DNA from: Cyathus striatus
Taxonomy: Eukaryota; Basidiomycota; Agaricomycetes; Agaricales; Nidulariaceae
Reading direction: 5' to 3'
DNA: 64,000 bases
NCBI GenBank assembly: GCA_025738555.1
Contig: JAOVFP010000007.1
Coordinates: forward strand, 5,022,001-5,086,000
The translations under genes and the position numbers were made by a program. Below are positions 11,852-22,639 of this stretch, piece by piece. How positions within the stretch are numbered: the first letter of the stretch is position 1; each line of letters opens with the position of its first letter. The notes beneath the pieces are model-generated. The model did no database searches and had not been told where the DNA came from. It saw nothing but the letters and a program-made list of their open reading frames with translations.

Positions 11852-12433
11852 ATCACATCTTGTAGGATTTATAAAGGCCATTTGTTGTACGCATATGTGA
11901 AGGCTTATATTTCACTTTCTGTACCATAAGATGTCTGACCTTGCCAACATTGGATGCGAAGTATCTAAAAGGTTCTGTAGCATAGTCCACTTCGAAAGAA
12001 TCCCTGTAAATAAGTCATCTGACACATATGTAGTCCTCATGATGTGTTGAATGGAATGACACAGGCTTGCTCGCAAAAGCCTACAATGATGCAACACCCA
12101 GTATACAACCCTCTATGGTGACCTACCAAATTTATTAGTCCTTAACACTAAACATGGTTAGCAAAATGCATGCTTACCAGTTATCAACAACATGCACCAA
12201 TGTCTTTCCTATGCTAGAGCTGTCATCCCTCAATGCCAAGAAGTGCTAAAGACTTCGGCTTGTGATACGTGTGCATGATTAGGTTTGCCTCAGTGGCGGA
12301 GCATGGTAGAGTTCAGGCATTGCTTAAAGAGGCTGCTGAAGAAGGCGAAGTGGGCCTTCTTGCGGCAGGCCATACTTTGGGGACTAAGTTTGAAACTGCT
12401 CGCCGAGGGTACGTGGGTATGCGTTTTGAGTAG
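11852..12433 (+). pseudogene. Unrecognised spliced gene fragment
   Basis: Several short exon-like blocks follow one another. One, after TGTAG at 11862, reads IYKGHLLYAY and can splice in phase to MSDLANIGCE. Another reads PHDVLNGMTQACSQ (about 12033-12110). Another, out of frame with the last, contains VINNMHQCLSYARAVIPQCQ (about 12180-12240). A last exon after ATTAG at 12282 runs ASVAEHGRVQ to GYVGMRFE and stops at 12431-12433. Phases do not join perfectly, so frameshifts or an unusual exon structure must be assumed. The Cys-rich CLSYARAVIPQCQ text vaguely recalls secreted hydrolases, but I make no family call. Confidence 0.35.
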
Positions 12434-13149
12434 AAAGGGTACTAGAAGATTCTTGGAGGGGTTAGATAGGACAGGAGGTTGATGACAGAAGGGAAGCTTA
12501 CAGCTAGTATGACTCAAAGAGAGTGACTATTCGTGGGCAAGCTAGCAATGATACATCGTGGGATAAGCACTGAGATGCAGTAATCAGAAGTACTGCTCCC
12601 TATGCAGAACTTCCTGCTTAATACATAGTTAGTGTCAGCAAGGTTATATCGTTCTCACATACATACCATCTTTCCCTGAACACATATACATCAGTCCCCA
12701 TAAACTCCCTGTACAAACACTACAGCAACATCCAATCATGTTTATTCCTCCTTGGCTTGATATCACTTGACAAGTTACGTGGGCAGTGTGGTGAACTTTA
12801 TGCAGTGTCACAATGCAAGACTGCCAAATGACAACAAGAATCCCGATGATGAGCTATTATTGAGTAGATGATAGTATTGAGTACATTTATAAGTATGCAA
12901 TACCTACCAAGGAGTGTTTCCCTACAACCATTTCAGTAAGCATGAAGTTGATGCAGATAGACATGCGAGGTTCACTTGGGATATTGGTGAATTGTAAGCA
13001 GACTCCAAGTGTTGGCTGAACAAGAGGTCAGTCTCGCCTTCGGGACCAGTGAGAGTAGTTTTTCGAATGTACTGTATGAGTAGGGCATACTATCAAGCTT
13101 CCTTCATGAACTTCCATCCATGATAGCAGTGTGGCACCAATGTGTTATG
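12434..13149. other. Interval without a supportable gene
   Basis: Mixed-composition sequence that keeps some CpG. A possible minus-strand exon piece (TLVPHCYHGWKF) lies near 13085-13150 and may belong to the gene at 13150-13745. Nothing else could be supported. Confidence 0.3.
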
Positions 13150-13745
13150 CTTGCGGATGGCACTGAGAGACAAACATACATGTACTATATAGTTCGAGCT
13201 ACTCCTGGGATCCTAGGAGATGCTTGCAAAGTTTTGTAGCATGGCACTGCAGTGGGGGATGCGTCTTCAATATTGTCTTCTATGTTGACTCTTAGTACCA
13301 CAGTATGATGCAAGCTCAAGAAATGTATGTACTTACCCAGTAGCAATGAACATGATTCGCCCTCAGTAGTCTTCCCCAGGAACAAAGTGTCTACATTCCC
13401 CGACAACCTTCCACTTAGAGCCACGTCAACACATCCGAAAGCTTAAATTTGAAAACCAGTATCAGCTTTGAGCTCCTCAAGTTCGAAAGATGGCAGCATT
13501 GTCTCTGTAAATTTTTCTTTGAATATTGATATTGACATTTACAAGGGTCTAGGTGAGTTGTCGGTACCTTCATAATCAAAGACAAAGAGTGGGGCAGCAC
13601 AGACTGAAAGAGGACCAAAAGAGAACTGAAAAAGTTGGCCAGTGGATGGAATCATTAGGATGATCATGAGGCGAGAGAGAGTGGAAGCCAAGTTTTCATG
13701 GGCTAGTGCCCTGGTGAGAACAGGTGCATACAAGTAGCGCAACAT
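13150..13745 (-). pseudogene. Unrecognised minus-strand spliced gene with an internal stop
   Basis: Exon 1 starts with ATG at 13745 (MLRYLYAPVLTRALAHE), contains a hydrophobic stretch, and ends FVFDYE at a donor G|GTACCG near 13568. After a 60-base intron ending TTTACAG the frame continues ETMLPSFELEELKADTGF, meets TAA near 13440, then goes on in the same frame (FGCVDVALSGRLSGNVDTLF) to a GTAAGT donor near 13336. A further exon after ACATAG reads EDNIEDASPTAVPCYK. Splice phases agree, so this was a real gene. The in-frame TAA suggests it is now broken, unless that stretch is spliced differently. The family was not recognised. Confidence 0.45.
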
Positions 13746-13760
13746 CTCTGAACATTGTGT

Positions 13761-13846
13761 GCATTAATGGGGTAGTGGTAACCTGGGCCATTGCCATTTG
13801 AGAGAATTATCTTGACCTGCTGGGGGTTTGATTCCCTCTTAATGTA
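13761..13846 (+). tRNA. tRNA-Gly (anticodon GCC) with a 15-base intron
   Basis: The sequence folds as a full cloverleaf. The acceptor stem GCATTAA pairs with TTAATGT (13839-13845), with one G-U pair. The D stem GGGT/ACCT encloses loop AGTGGTA. The anticodon loop TTGCCAT has GCC at 13793-13795. The T arm is GGGGG/CCCTC around TTTGATT, giving A- and B-box promoters. An intron of about 15 bases (13797-13811) fits the usual position after base 37; removing it restores a 5-bp anticodon stem (GGCCA/TGACC) with one C-A mismatch. A T run follows near 13870. The fold resembles eukaryotic tRNA-Gly(GCC). The mismatch leaves function uncertain. Confidence 0.8.
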
Positions 13847-14417
13847 TTATGTTTGTCTTTCCAAGACTTTTTATACACATATATGGTTGCAATCAAAGCA
13901 TATAGTACAAAGAGCGCACCCACAACTAATAAGAGTTAAAACGTTAATGTTTTAACATTCACCTCGAATATCTAGCAGAAGTCACTTATCAAACTGCACT
14001 GCTACAGCTGCAATACTCCAGACCTGTCAAGCAGTATAACTACATATAGGTACCTCACAGCACCACAGCAATACTTGCACACATACCCACCAAGTCTCTA
14101 ACTCTCACAAACCCCACCTGTATCTCACCAAAGGCAACCAGCTAACTGTCAACATAAACATAATTTGTAGGTCAAGTACAGCCCGGAACACGTCTACAGT
14201 GCCCAGTTGATACATTTGACAAGGTGCAAATGGAGTGATGGTACAATGACACCTGCAATGGTTTTTGGTCATGCAGCATCCCACCCACCTGTAGACACGG
14301 TATAGTGATTCCAGTGCGTGACCTGTTCAGTCTGAGGCTCAGGTGTGTAAGGATGTCACTATATTGAGTGTTAGTATTGTATTACCTCCATAAATGATAC
14401 AGGACAGTACTCACCCA
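13847..14417. other. Interval without a supportable gene
   Basis: No ORF or RNA gene is supported. A local inverted repeat AAAACGTTAATGTTTT lies near 13937-13952. A minus-strand donor-like GTGAGT at about 14413 adjoins the gene fragment that follows. Confidence 0.3.
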
Positions 14418-15080
14418 TTACAATCCACTGGGGTCAATGAGTGCAAATGAGCGCAGCTTGGTGGTGAGATCTGAGGTCAACCCCCTCATAGTACCTCCCA
14501 AGAAAAGGGCTTTAACGACCAGCATACAGAAAACAGCACAATTATGCATAGCGGTCCAACCATAGAGGTGAGCAAACTTGATAAGCTACACATAGATGAG
14601 GTTGTTGGTGTAAGAGCTCTGTTCGGTATGTGGTGCACCTTCTACGCTCTATTCATAATGGTGGGGGTGGGTGAATGTAGAAGTTGAGTAGAATGAAGTT
14701 GTGGATGTGGTCCCCACCTTGAGCTGTTGGTTAATGAGGAGTTAATTGCAGTGTAGATAATATATGAGCATATGTACATTACCTGGATTAACTACACATC
14801 CCACCACCAAACCAGATCTTCTTAAAAGCACTATGGCAGCCAAGAACATTTGTTTGTCCGTTTTGGTACATATAAAAGTTCTGATCCGAACTTTGTACAT
14901 CCGAGTTGCCTTCCAATGCTCTGCTGAGGGTTAAACCATAGTTTTGGACTCTCCAATAGTAGTACGCTGAAAGCTCCAGTGCAATGGTCAGTCTAAGCCA
15001 GATTGACAAGTCACGATACCGTCCCAGGGATATCTCGGTTCTCGATGCCAGATGAATGACGCCTCCACAAGTGGACAGTG
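14418..15080 (-). pseudogene. Unrecognised minus-strand gene fragment, partly hydrophobic
   Basis: Two minus-strand blocks look coding. 15080 to about 14790 has TEISLGRYRDLSIWLRLTIA, AYYYWRVQNYG, and an NFYMYQNGQTN segment, with no clear ATG. 14585-14418, after an acceptor ATGTGTAG, reads LIKFAHLYGWTAMHNCAVFC, a hydrophobic stretch, then LTSDLTTKLRSFALIDPSG and TAA. The second block could include a membrane helix. I do not recognise the protein, and the 5' end is missing, so a relic of a membrane-associated host gene is the best description. Confidence 0.4.
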
Positions 15081-15710
15081 GGGTGTATTAGACAGATGAA
15101 TTGCCACCATCACACACTTTCACTCAGGCAACCTGGCAGAGAGAATAGGTCAGCATCTAGGATCACTGAGTGTTTCTAGATGTACCATACGTGTAACCCA
15201 TGGCCCTTCCTCCTTCAAGCCTTCTATGCAATATCTTGTAGAGACAACACAATACGAGTTGCAGTCACCCTAAACTGAAAGAGCAGTTGATTAGCTTTCA
15301 GCACCGGCACATTAGCTGAACATACATACTTGAAGTAAACTTCCGCTAACAATTAAGATCAATCCCAGTGCCTTCCAACTTCAATCAACCCCCTTGAATG
15401 GTGAACCTCTTGAACCAATGTAAGCACTCTACAAACCCATGAACAAGTCAGCAATCACCCAACATAAACAGAAACAGAGACTCCAATGGCCTGTGCACTC
15501 TATCAATACAGAATCCAGACCACATGCATCAGCATAATGAGATTCATAACACAAAAAGCACATTCGCATGTGGATGCGAGATGTGACAGGGCAGAAACAC
15601 GCCGAGGGGCACAGGGGAGGTTGTGCAAAAGAGGAGTGGTTGGCCGCCTGAAGATGCGACTGCGAAGTTGAGGGTGTGCTGTAAGAATCTATGTTGTAAG
15701 TAAGTCTAAG
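15081..15710. other. Flank of the copia insertion, no gene supported
   Basis: No convincing coding sequence. CpG is retained (for example 15570-15665). This is the host sequence immediately left of the copia element and was originally contiguous with position 40343. Confidence 0.35.
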
Positions 15711-15752
15711 AATGGTGTTGAGATTATCTTATCTCGACAAAAGCGGATCTAG

Positions 15753-16486
15753 CTGCTGCAGTGTACAGTCTGTCTCTGTTTGTCGATTGTTTCCCATTGT
15801 GCTTTGGTCTTGGCATCCAGTCTTTCCAGATGGTCTTCCTCTATCAATTTGTAGTCATGTGCCTGGAGGAAGATTTTGTCATTGAACTCTCAAAGGATTT
15901 GAATCATTTCTTGCCCTGCGCTTCTTGATAATGCCATGTAAAGGTGAAACAAACTTAGTTTTCCACATGCTGGGGTCACAATGTCTACTAATACATTGGA
16001 AATGGTTTGACCCTGTGATTGATAATCAGTGAATGCATATGCCAGTGTGATAAGATATTGCTGTCTTTTGACCATTTGTTTTAGTACTTTTCCATTCATT
16101 CCCTCATGTGCTATAAACAATATACCAACTCCCCTTAAATGTCAGTGAAGTATACTACACTTACACAATGTAACAGCGAGATAGTTTAAGCTAGTGCTTG
16201 TTCAACTAATCAATTGGGTGTTAAAAGACATTTGAATTCAATGCACAACAGGAATTAAATCTTGAAACAGGTTTTTTCTGGTAAATGTGGCAATTACAAC
16301 TTGAATTGCCTCAAAGCTATTTGGAGTAGTTCCATAGTGTCAGCTACAAAATTTTCATCCCCCTTCTCCCTGCTCCCCTTCTCATTCTTGGGCAATACTA
16401 AATATATGGTTCCTTTAATTCAATATATCTTACTAGTCAAACTGCTGAGGTAGTGGGCTGTGCTGCTTGCCGGCCTTATTTCTTTA
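15753..16486 (-). pseudogene. PIF1/Helitron-type helicase C-terminal fragment in the copia 5' LTR
   Basis: On the minus strand from about 16165, the text GVGILFIAHEGMNGK, YAFTDYQSQGQTISNVLVDI and LSLFHLYMALSRSAGQ matches the last helicase motifs (V and VI) of PIF1-like/Helitron helicases, where the final Arg acts in ATP hydrolysis. A TGA near 15895 replaces an expected Arg (QIL-stop-EFND), and similarity continues to the insertion boundary at about 15753. The rest of the helicase is absent. At the other edge, 16448-16480 resembles the 33-base inverted repeat at 53199 and 59846. About 70 bases of the LTR are missing here, so insertion came with a deletion. Confidence 0.75.
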
Positions 16487-16651
16487 TAATTATAGTAGCA
16501 CTATATATGGTACTGCTGTACTCAACAGCATAACAGCTTAACACAGTACTTTACCCTCCCCCCCAATTTCTGGATGGACAAGAAAATGTCCAGAATTTCT
16601 GGGTGGACTCCATATGAAAACCAGATTTTCCAGATGGAATCCACATGGAAT

Positions 16652-17535
16652 TGATACACCTTAAAACTATTTAATGGTTAAATCTCTCTATTTGTCATAT
16701 AATATTAGAACTTAGTATTAGTAATACACATCATGAGTGCAAGGGTTGGGGCGAGTCCCGAGTTGCCAATCAAAATGTTCTATTTTGAATATATTACTAA
16801 GGGAATGGGACATCTGAGAGCTGGGGTTGAGTCCTGCACTGCCAGCAGAAATATCTATTTGATATATATTAAAGGAATAATACAAGATGTGTGTTATCTA
16901 ATTACTAGAGTCCAAAAGACTATGTACAAGCACCCAGTACTTGATTAAACCTAAGGGAACGCGTCCCGCACGTTCCTGTCACGTGATCAAACGCGAGGCG
17001 TTAGAACCGTTATCTCCGAACCGGTTATTGCGGTTACGCATAGCCCGGAACAAGTCATGTGACTTTGTACTTGTACTCTGAGAATAATCCTGCTGCTTTA
17101 ATCTACCACATGGAATTCCACATGTATGGTTGCTCTCGCATGGTCAATATGTTAGAAATATCATTATGTCGTCATATAGAGTAGTCTAGAGTAGTTCCTT
17201 TCCATATATAGGTACTGTACAGTTTTATTTGTAAAAAGATATATAAGGGGGACAAGAATGGGGGGGGAAAGCAAGCAATCCCAGGAGAAATCCTAGGCTT
17301 CTTCCACTCTAGGAGTGTAATAAATTGGAATAGAAACGAATCTGAACAGTACTTGAACTGAGTAATTTCGTATTAGAAAGAATATTTAATCTATAGTTTC
17401 CTACCTTTATACTAGTTTATACATTATCTGTGTTTTCTCTCCCTTGAACTTAAAGCCTGTCGTTTGCAATGATTATTTGAGTATTACAATATATATTAGT
17501 AGTATTTAAATACAAATCACAAATTTGGCGCATCA
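16652..17535. mobile_element. Candidate solo LTR inside family A copy 1, TSD GAAT
   Basis: 884 bases beginning TGATACACC and ending GGCGCATCA, with GAAT on both sides (16648-16651 and 17536-17539). The other family A copies run straight through this point. Inside are a TATA-like GATATATAAGGGGG near 17240 and a strikingly CpG-rich block at 16960-17060. TG...CA ends and a promoter-like centre suggest an LTR, but the full element was not seen, so the class is inferred. Confidence 0.6.
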
Positions 17536-17699
17536 GAATACAGATTTTCCAGATGGAGTCCAGATGGACATGATAATTTCCAGACAAAGTCCACATTGAG
17601 TCCATGTTAAAGATCATTTTTTCTGGGTGGAATCCAGGTGGAATGAGAAATTTTCCAATTGATGGAAATGAAATATAACTTTGTTTTCCCATAGAGTCA

Positions 17700-18540
17700 C
17701 ATAGTATTACAGTATCACAATATCAAGTGTCTCACAGTATTGCAATCATCACAGTTATTTTCACATAGTATTACAATTGTCACACTTTTTGCAGTGTCAC
17801 AGTATCACACATGGTCATAATGAAGCAAATATCACATTCACATTGTCATAGTTATCAGGGTCATCTTCATTATCACACTTGTCACATAGTGTCACAGCTG
17901 TCAACATCTGTGATATTGTGACACTACAAATAGTGTGACAAACATGACAAGTGTGACATTATGTAAAATATACTGTGACACTATGTGAAAGTGTTGAGTG
18001 TGACACCATGTGAAAAGTGTGACACAATGTGAAAAGTAGCTGTGATAACTGCAAGACTGTGAGACACATAATATTGTGATACTGCAATACTATGCAACAT
18101 TGTGACACAGGTGTCACACTCAACACACTGCATCATGCAAGTGTGTCACACTCAATGCATAATGTCATGATCCACACACTATGTCATGCTCAATACACAG
18201 TGTTACACTCAACACATGGTGTCACACTTAATGCACAGTGTCACACTTAGTGCATAGTGTCACACTCAATGTGTAGTGTCATATTCAGTGCATCATGTCA
18301 CACTCAACACACAGTGTTATGCTCAACACATGGTGTCACACTTAATGCACAGTGTCACACTTAGTGCATAGTGTCACACTCAATGTGTAGTATCACATTA
18401 AATGCATCATGTCACACTCAACACAGTGTCACACTCAACACAGTGTCACACTCAACTCACAGTGTCACACTCAACACAGTGTCATGCTCAACACATAGTG
18501 CCACACTTAATGCACAGTGTCACACGTACAGCATGTGCCC
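17700..18540. repeat. TGTCACA/TGTGACA minisatellite
   Basis: An imperfect array of about 20-base units of the form GTGTCACACTCAACACA. The orientation reverses near 17900, where a TGTGACA-type run faces the TGTCACA-type run. It is the core of family A copy 1; matching cores lie at about 36880-37460 and 62160-62990. Confidence 0.85.
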
Positions 18541-19141
18541 ATGCACAAGCTAGCCATCATGTAATAGTTATGCACACTATCCACTATCATGTGAATGGGT
18601 ATTATGTAATCATCACAACAATATTGGTTCAAACTATGCAACTATGCCATGCTCTACTAATTTATTTATGATACAAGTAAGTAAAATAAGTAATAAACTA
18701 CTAATTAATACAAGCTACCTGGAATCCATATGGATTCCAGGTGGAGTCCAGTATAGCAAATTCCTTTGGAATTCTGGCTGAAAGGTGGAATTTGGCCAAT
18801 AATCTGGATTCCATATGGAATTCATCTGGAAAGCACCTGGACTGGAAAACTAAAATTTGGCTGGTGTCTCTGCCAAAACAAGTCCACCTGGAGTCCGGAT
18901 GGAGTCCGTGGAATGGCCGGAAATTCCATGGAAATTCCATGGACTTTCCAGGGAGTCCGCGGATTCTGTCTGGACTCCAGAAGGAATTTAGGGGGGAGTG
19001 TAAAGACCTCACTTAACAGCTCCTTTTACAGCAGTAGATATTTATATACACCTCTTGTACAGTATATAAACCCCCCAGTTTTACTGGATAACAATAAGAA
19101 AGTCTTTACTCTTCTTACAGTCACTCTAAGCCTCTATCTAC

Positions 19142-20930
19142 GAGCTCTTTACACTTAGCCATGTGTTCTGTACGGATCCGCGCGGAATCCGTATGGAATT
19201 TTCGGAGTCCGTGCGGAATCTGCACAGATTTTTTTCATTTTGGCAGAGGTTTTTTTGGGTCTGTACAGATTCCGCACAGATTCCGAAAATTCCGTACGGA
19301 TTACGCAGAATTCCTCGGAATTCCGCATTACAGACCTGAAAATTCTGTACAGATTCTGTACAGAATCTGTACAGAATTTTATTATACTTGTTTCCTTGCA
19401 TGTGACACTCTGCATTAAGCATGACACTAGGTGTTGAGTGTGATACTAGGTGTTGAGTGTGACACTATACATTAAATGTGACACTATAAGCGTGACACTA
19501 GGTGTTGAGTGTGATACTATACATTAAATGTGACACTATAAGCATGACACTAGGTGTTGAGTGTGATACTATACATTAAATGTGACATGATAAACGTGAC
19601 ACTAGGTGTTGAGTGTGATACTAGGTGTTGAGTGTGATACTATACATTAAATGTGACACTATAAGCGTGACACTAGGTGTTGAGTGTGACACTATATGTT
19701 AAATGTGACACTATAAGCGTGACACTAGGTGTTGAGTGTGACTAAGCGTGACACTAAGTGTTGAGTGCGACTAAGCGTGACACTAAGCGTTGAGTGTGAC
19801 ACTAGGTGTTGAGTGTGACACTAAGCGTTGAGTGTGACACTAAGTGTTGAGTGTGACACTAAGCATTGAGTGTGACGCTAAGTGTTAAGTGTGACACTAA
19901 GCATTGAGTGTGACACTAAGCATTGAGTGTGACACTAAGCATTGAGTGTGACACTAAGTGTTGAGTGTGACACTAAGTGTTGAGTGTGACACTAAGCGTT
20001 GAGTGTGACACTAAGCATTAAGCGTGACACTAAGCGTTGAGTGTGACACTAAGCGTTGAGTGTCACACTAAGCATTGAGTGTGACTAAGCATGACACTAA
20101 GTGTTGAGTGTGACACTATACATTAAACATGACACTATGCATTAAGTGTGACACTAAGCGTTGAGTGTGACACTAAGCATTGAGTGTGACACTAAGCATT
20201 GGGTGTGACACTAAGCATTGAGTGTGACACTAAGCGTTGAGTGTGACACTAAGTGTTGAGTGTGACACTAAGCGTTGAGTGTGACACTAAGCGTTGAGTG
20301 TGACACTAAGCGTTGAGTGTGACACTAAGTGTTGAGTGTGACACTAAGCATTGAGTGTGACACTCTGCATTAAGCGTGACACTAAGCGTTGAGTGTGACA
20401 CTAAGCGTTGAGTGTCACACTAAGCATTGAGTGTGACTAAGCATGACACTAAGTGTTGAGTGTGACACTATACATTAAACATGACACTATGCATTAAGTG
20501 TGACACTATACATTAAACATAACACTATACATTAAGCATGACACTAAGTATTGAGTGTGACACTATGCATTAAGCATAACACTAAGTGATGAGTGTGATA
20601 CTATGCATTGAGAATGATACTATATATTGAGTGTATCATGGATTTTGTATAGTGTGACACTTTTCACCTAGAGTTACACTTGACATGTGTGACAAGGCAG
20701 CAATGCATAAATCCACACAGAATCCATGCAGAATATGTATGGAATCCATATATAATAATCACCTCTAATAATAATAATAGCTACTATATAAATTCTGTAT
20801 GGTATCTATACAGGTCTGTACGGGTCTGTACGGATCCGTACGGAATTTTCGGATTCCGTGCGGATTCCGTACGGATCCGTGCGGATCTGTACAGATCCGT
20901 ACAGACCTCTTGGGGGAGTGTAAATTACTG
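19142..20930 (+). mobile_element. hAT-like non-autonomous element, family B copy 1, TSD CTATCTAC
   Basis: Perfect 8-base duplications CTATCTAC at 19134-19141 and 20931-20938 flank a 1,789-base element starting GAGCTCTTTACAC and ending GTGTAAATTACTG. Both ends carry clustered TCCGTACGGA and TCTGTACAGA palindromes. The middle is a roughly 20-base minisatellite. It sits in the copia 5' LTR, 130 bases from family A copy 1. The terminal palindromes keep CpG, unlike family B sequence at 55076-58604, so this copy looks younger. Confidence 0.88.
19390..20640. repeat. Minisatellite, unit GTGACACTAAGCGTTGAGT
   Basis: Around 60 imperfect tandem units of about 20 bases. Variation is mostly C/T and G/A at the CG of the unit (AAGCGTT, AAGTGTT, AAGCATT), the products of deamination on either strand. 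It is not a CRISPR array: units are contiguous with no unique spacers. Confidence 0.9.
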
Positions 20931-21326
20931 CTATCTACACACTCTACCTCTCAGGTGAGCCTGTGACCAGATCAGCAACTGCCCTGTGGAGAGTCCTTGC
21001 TGTTTCTACAGGTTATGGGCCCTGGTTATGCACATGTAATGTGCCCCTACTGGCTGTATGCATGCTTGCTGACTGGGATAACCCAGAGTGATCTCTCTCC
21101 ATTGCTGTATAGCATGATGTTGAGGTGATCCTCACAGTGGTTGCACCATGAACTGCTGATCTTAAGAATCACTGCATGTGTGCTTTGCATGCCACTCTAA
21201 TCTATGTCGTCATTATTGATGGCAATGATCACATGCATACCACTGCTAACTAGTAGAGCACAAGCTACACTTTTTCTCTATTTTATGTGCTTTACAAGTT
21301 ACTGACATTGTACCTCTCAGATCACA

Positions 21327-21617
21327 ATGTCTGCCAACTCTTCTGTTATTCCTGCTGCTCCCATGTTTGATGGCTCCAACTACCAGCAATGGGCACTCAA
21401 GATGACCAGCACCTTGAAGAGCCAAAAACTCTGGAGCATCACCTCTGGAACTTGCAACTGACCTCTTGAATTAAAGGTTGGAGATGAGGGATATGCTGAG
21501 AATCTCAAATCTATTGAGATCTGGGACTCAGATAATGAAGCTGCTATTGGTATTATCTCTCTTCGTATCTCTGAGTCACTTCAGCAATATGTTAAGGATA
21601 CTGCTCATGAAACTTGG
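21327..21617 (+). pseudogene. Copia gag, N-terminal part
   Basis: ATG at 21327 opens MSANSSVIPAAPMFDGSNYQ, followed by WALKMTSTLKSQKLWSITSG, the usual start of fungal copia Gag (DUF4219/UBN2-like). A TGA falls at an expected Arg (TCN-stop-PLELK). The frame is cut at HETW by the gypsy G1 insertion and resumes at 34129 with TALKELYGI. Gag would form the virus-like particle shell. Confidence 0.85.
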
Positions 21618-21707
21618 TGTTAGGATTTCGTTACTTATCTAATCTTTTATCTAATCTCATCTTATCTATGTCATGTAATTAGTCACATGACCTACAATGC
21701 GGACACC

Positions 21708-22316
21708 TGTCATATCCGTGATAATCCCTGTACCATTGGAGTCAACTCTGGGTTTACTCCGCTTTTAGTACGTTTCCTCCAGACTATGTATACTTGTTAT
21801 ATATTGAACTCTTCCTTACTAATGTTTACTTGTAACTGTTTACTTGTTCCTTCCCTTTAATATTACTACCTCATTCTCTGGCTGCAGCCATTTCTCCTAT
21901 AACTATAATCTAGAGGCGTACTACTAGTTTACCATGGTCTATATTTCATGGAGTTTACTTAACCCTAGGATGCCACATACCCATGGGCATTACTCCGTAT
22001 GCATTCAGACAAAGTAGTTTACTATATAAACTACTCCTGTAATGTAAATAGACTTCAGTTTCAAATCAACTACATTTACACCCTTCTCCCACTTGGGCCT
22101 TGAGCCAACTCCGCTATTTTGCCACTTACTCCGCTTTGTTCTAAATATGGAACTGGAAGTCCAAGGGGTGCAACACACAAGTTGAAGCCAATGTTCCATT
22201 ACTCCCGTACTTGTTCATTATCTCCACACACCCTACTAATGTTGTACAAGTTACTCCGCTATTAGACTATCTACTCCGAGGTTCTTGTCCCTAGTGGAAT
22301 AGAACGGGACATTACA
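21708..22316. mobile_element. Solo LTR in the G1 5' LTR, TSD ACACC
   Basis: 609 bases starting TGTCATATCC and ending GGGACATTACA, flanked by ACACC at 21703-21707 and 22317-22321. The G1 3' LTR shows the empty site (GGACACTATGTGT). It shares the GGGGTGCAACACACAAG-type block with the LTRs at 4978 and 5748. Confidence 0.92.
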
Positions 22317-22639
22317 ACACCATGTGTATCAACATATGTTACTCATCATGACTGTGGGCACAGTTGCACAGTTCGGCGATATGTATAACATGAGTACTTA
22401 ATGTAGAAGCACAGTTAACATGCATTGTAGTGTAGTTTACTTACATGCAATTCCCTCATGGACTCTTTCTATAAATATGGTTGTTCTTAGTTAGTATTTG
22501 CTATTCTTGTGCTAGTTTATTCCAGATTAGCAATAAGACTCACTTCTTTCTCTTATTCGAGTGTTTAAGTTCAGCTTCGAGTATTTTGCTTGTCTGTCGC
22601 TAACAAAAGCACAAGAATCACCTCATTCCTCGACCCTGA

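Larger units (their letters stand above)
16544..19010 (+). mobile_element. hAT-like non-autonomous element, family A copy 1
   Basis: It starts CAGTACTTTACCC and ends GGGGGGAGTGTAAAGACCTC, and is flanked by GCTTAACA (16536-16543) and ACTTAACA (19011-19018), an 8-base duplication with one mismatch. Its ends are dense in short palindromic motifs (CCAGATGG, CCATATGG, GGACTCC). Its middle (17700-18540) is a TGTCACA/TGTGACA minisatellite. Copies 2 (36388-37916) and 3 (61903-63432) are about 1.53 kb; this one is longer because of an 884-base insert. No transposase is encoded. The 8-base duplication and CAG end suggest the hAT superfamily. Confidence 0.85.

Noticed and set aside
15753..16486. Complete Helitron
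   Set aside because: Only the last helicase motifs are present; no Rep/HUH domain, no confirmed 5' TC or 3' hairpin-CTRR end, and the insertion deleted target sequence.
16735..16870. tRNA-like or SINE sequence with GGTTGAGTCC
   Set aside because: A B-box-like string occurs, but no acceptor or D arm could be folded around either copy.
19390..20640. CRISPR-like repeat array
   Set aside because: Units are contiguous and of about 20 bases without unique spacers, inside a transposon of a eukaryote.
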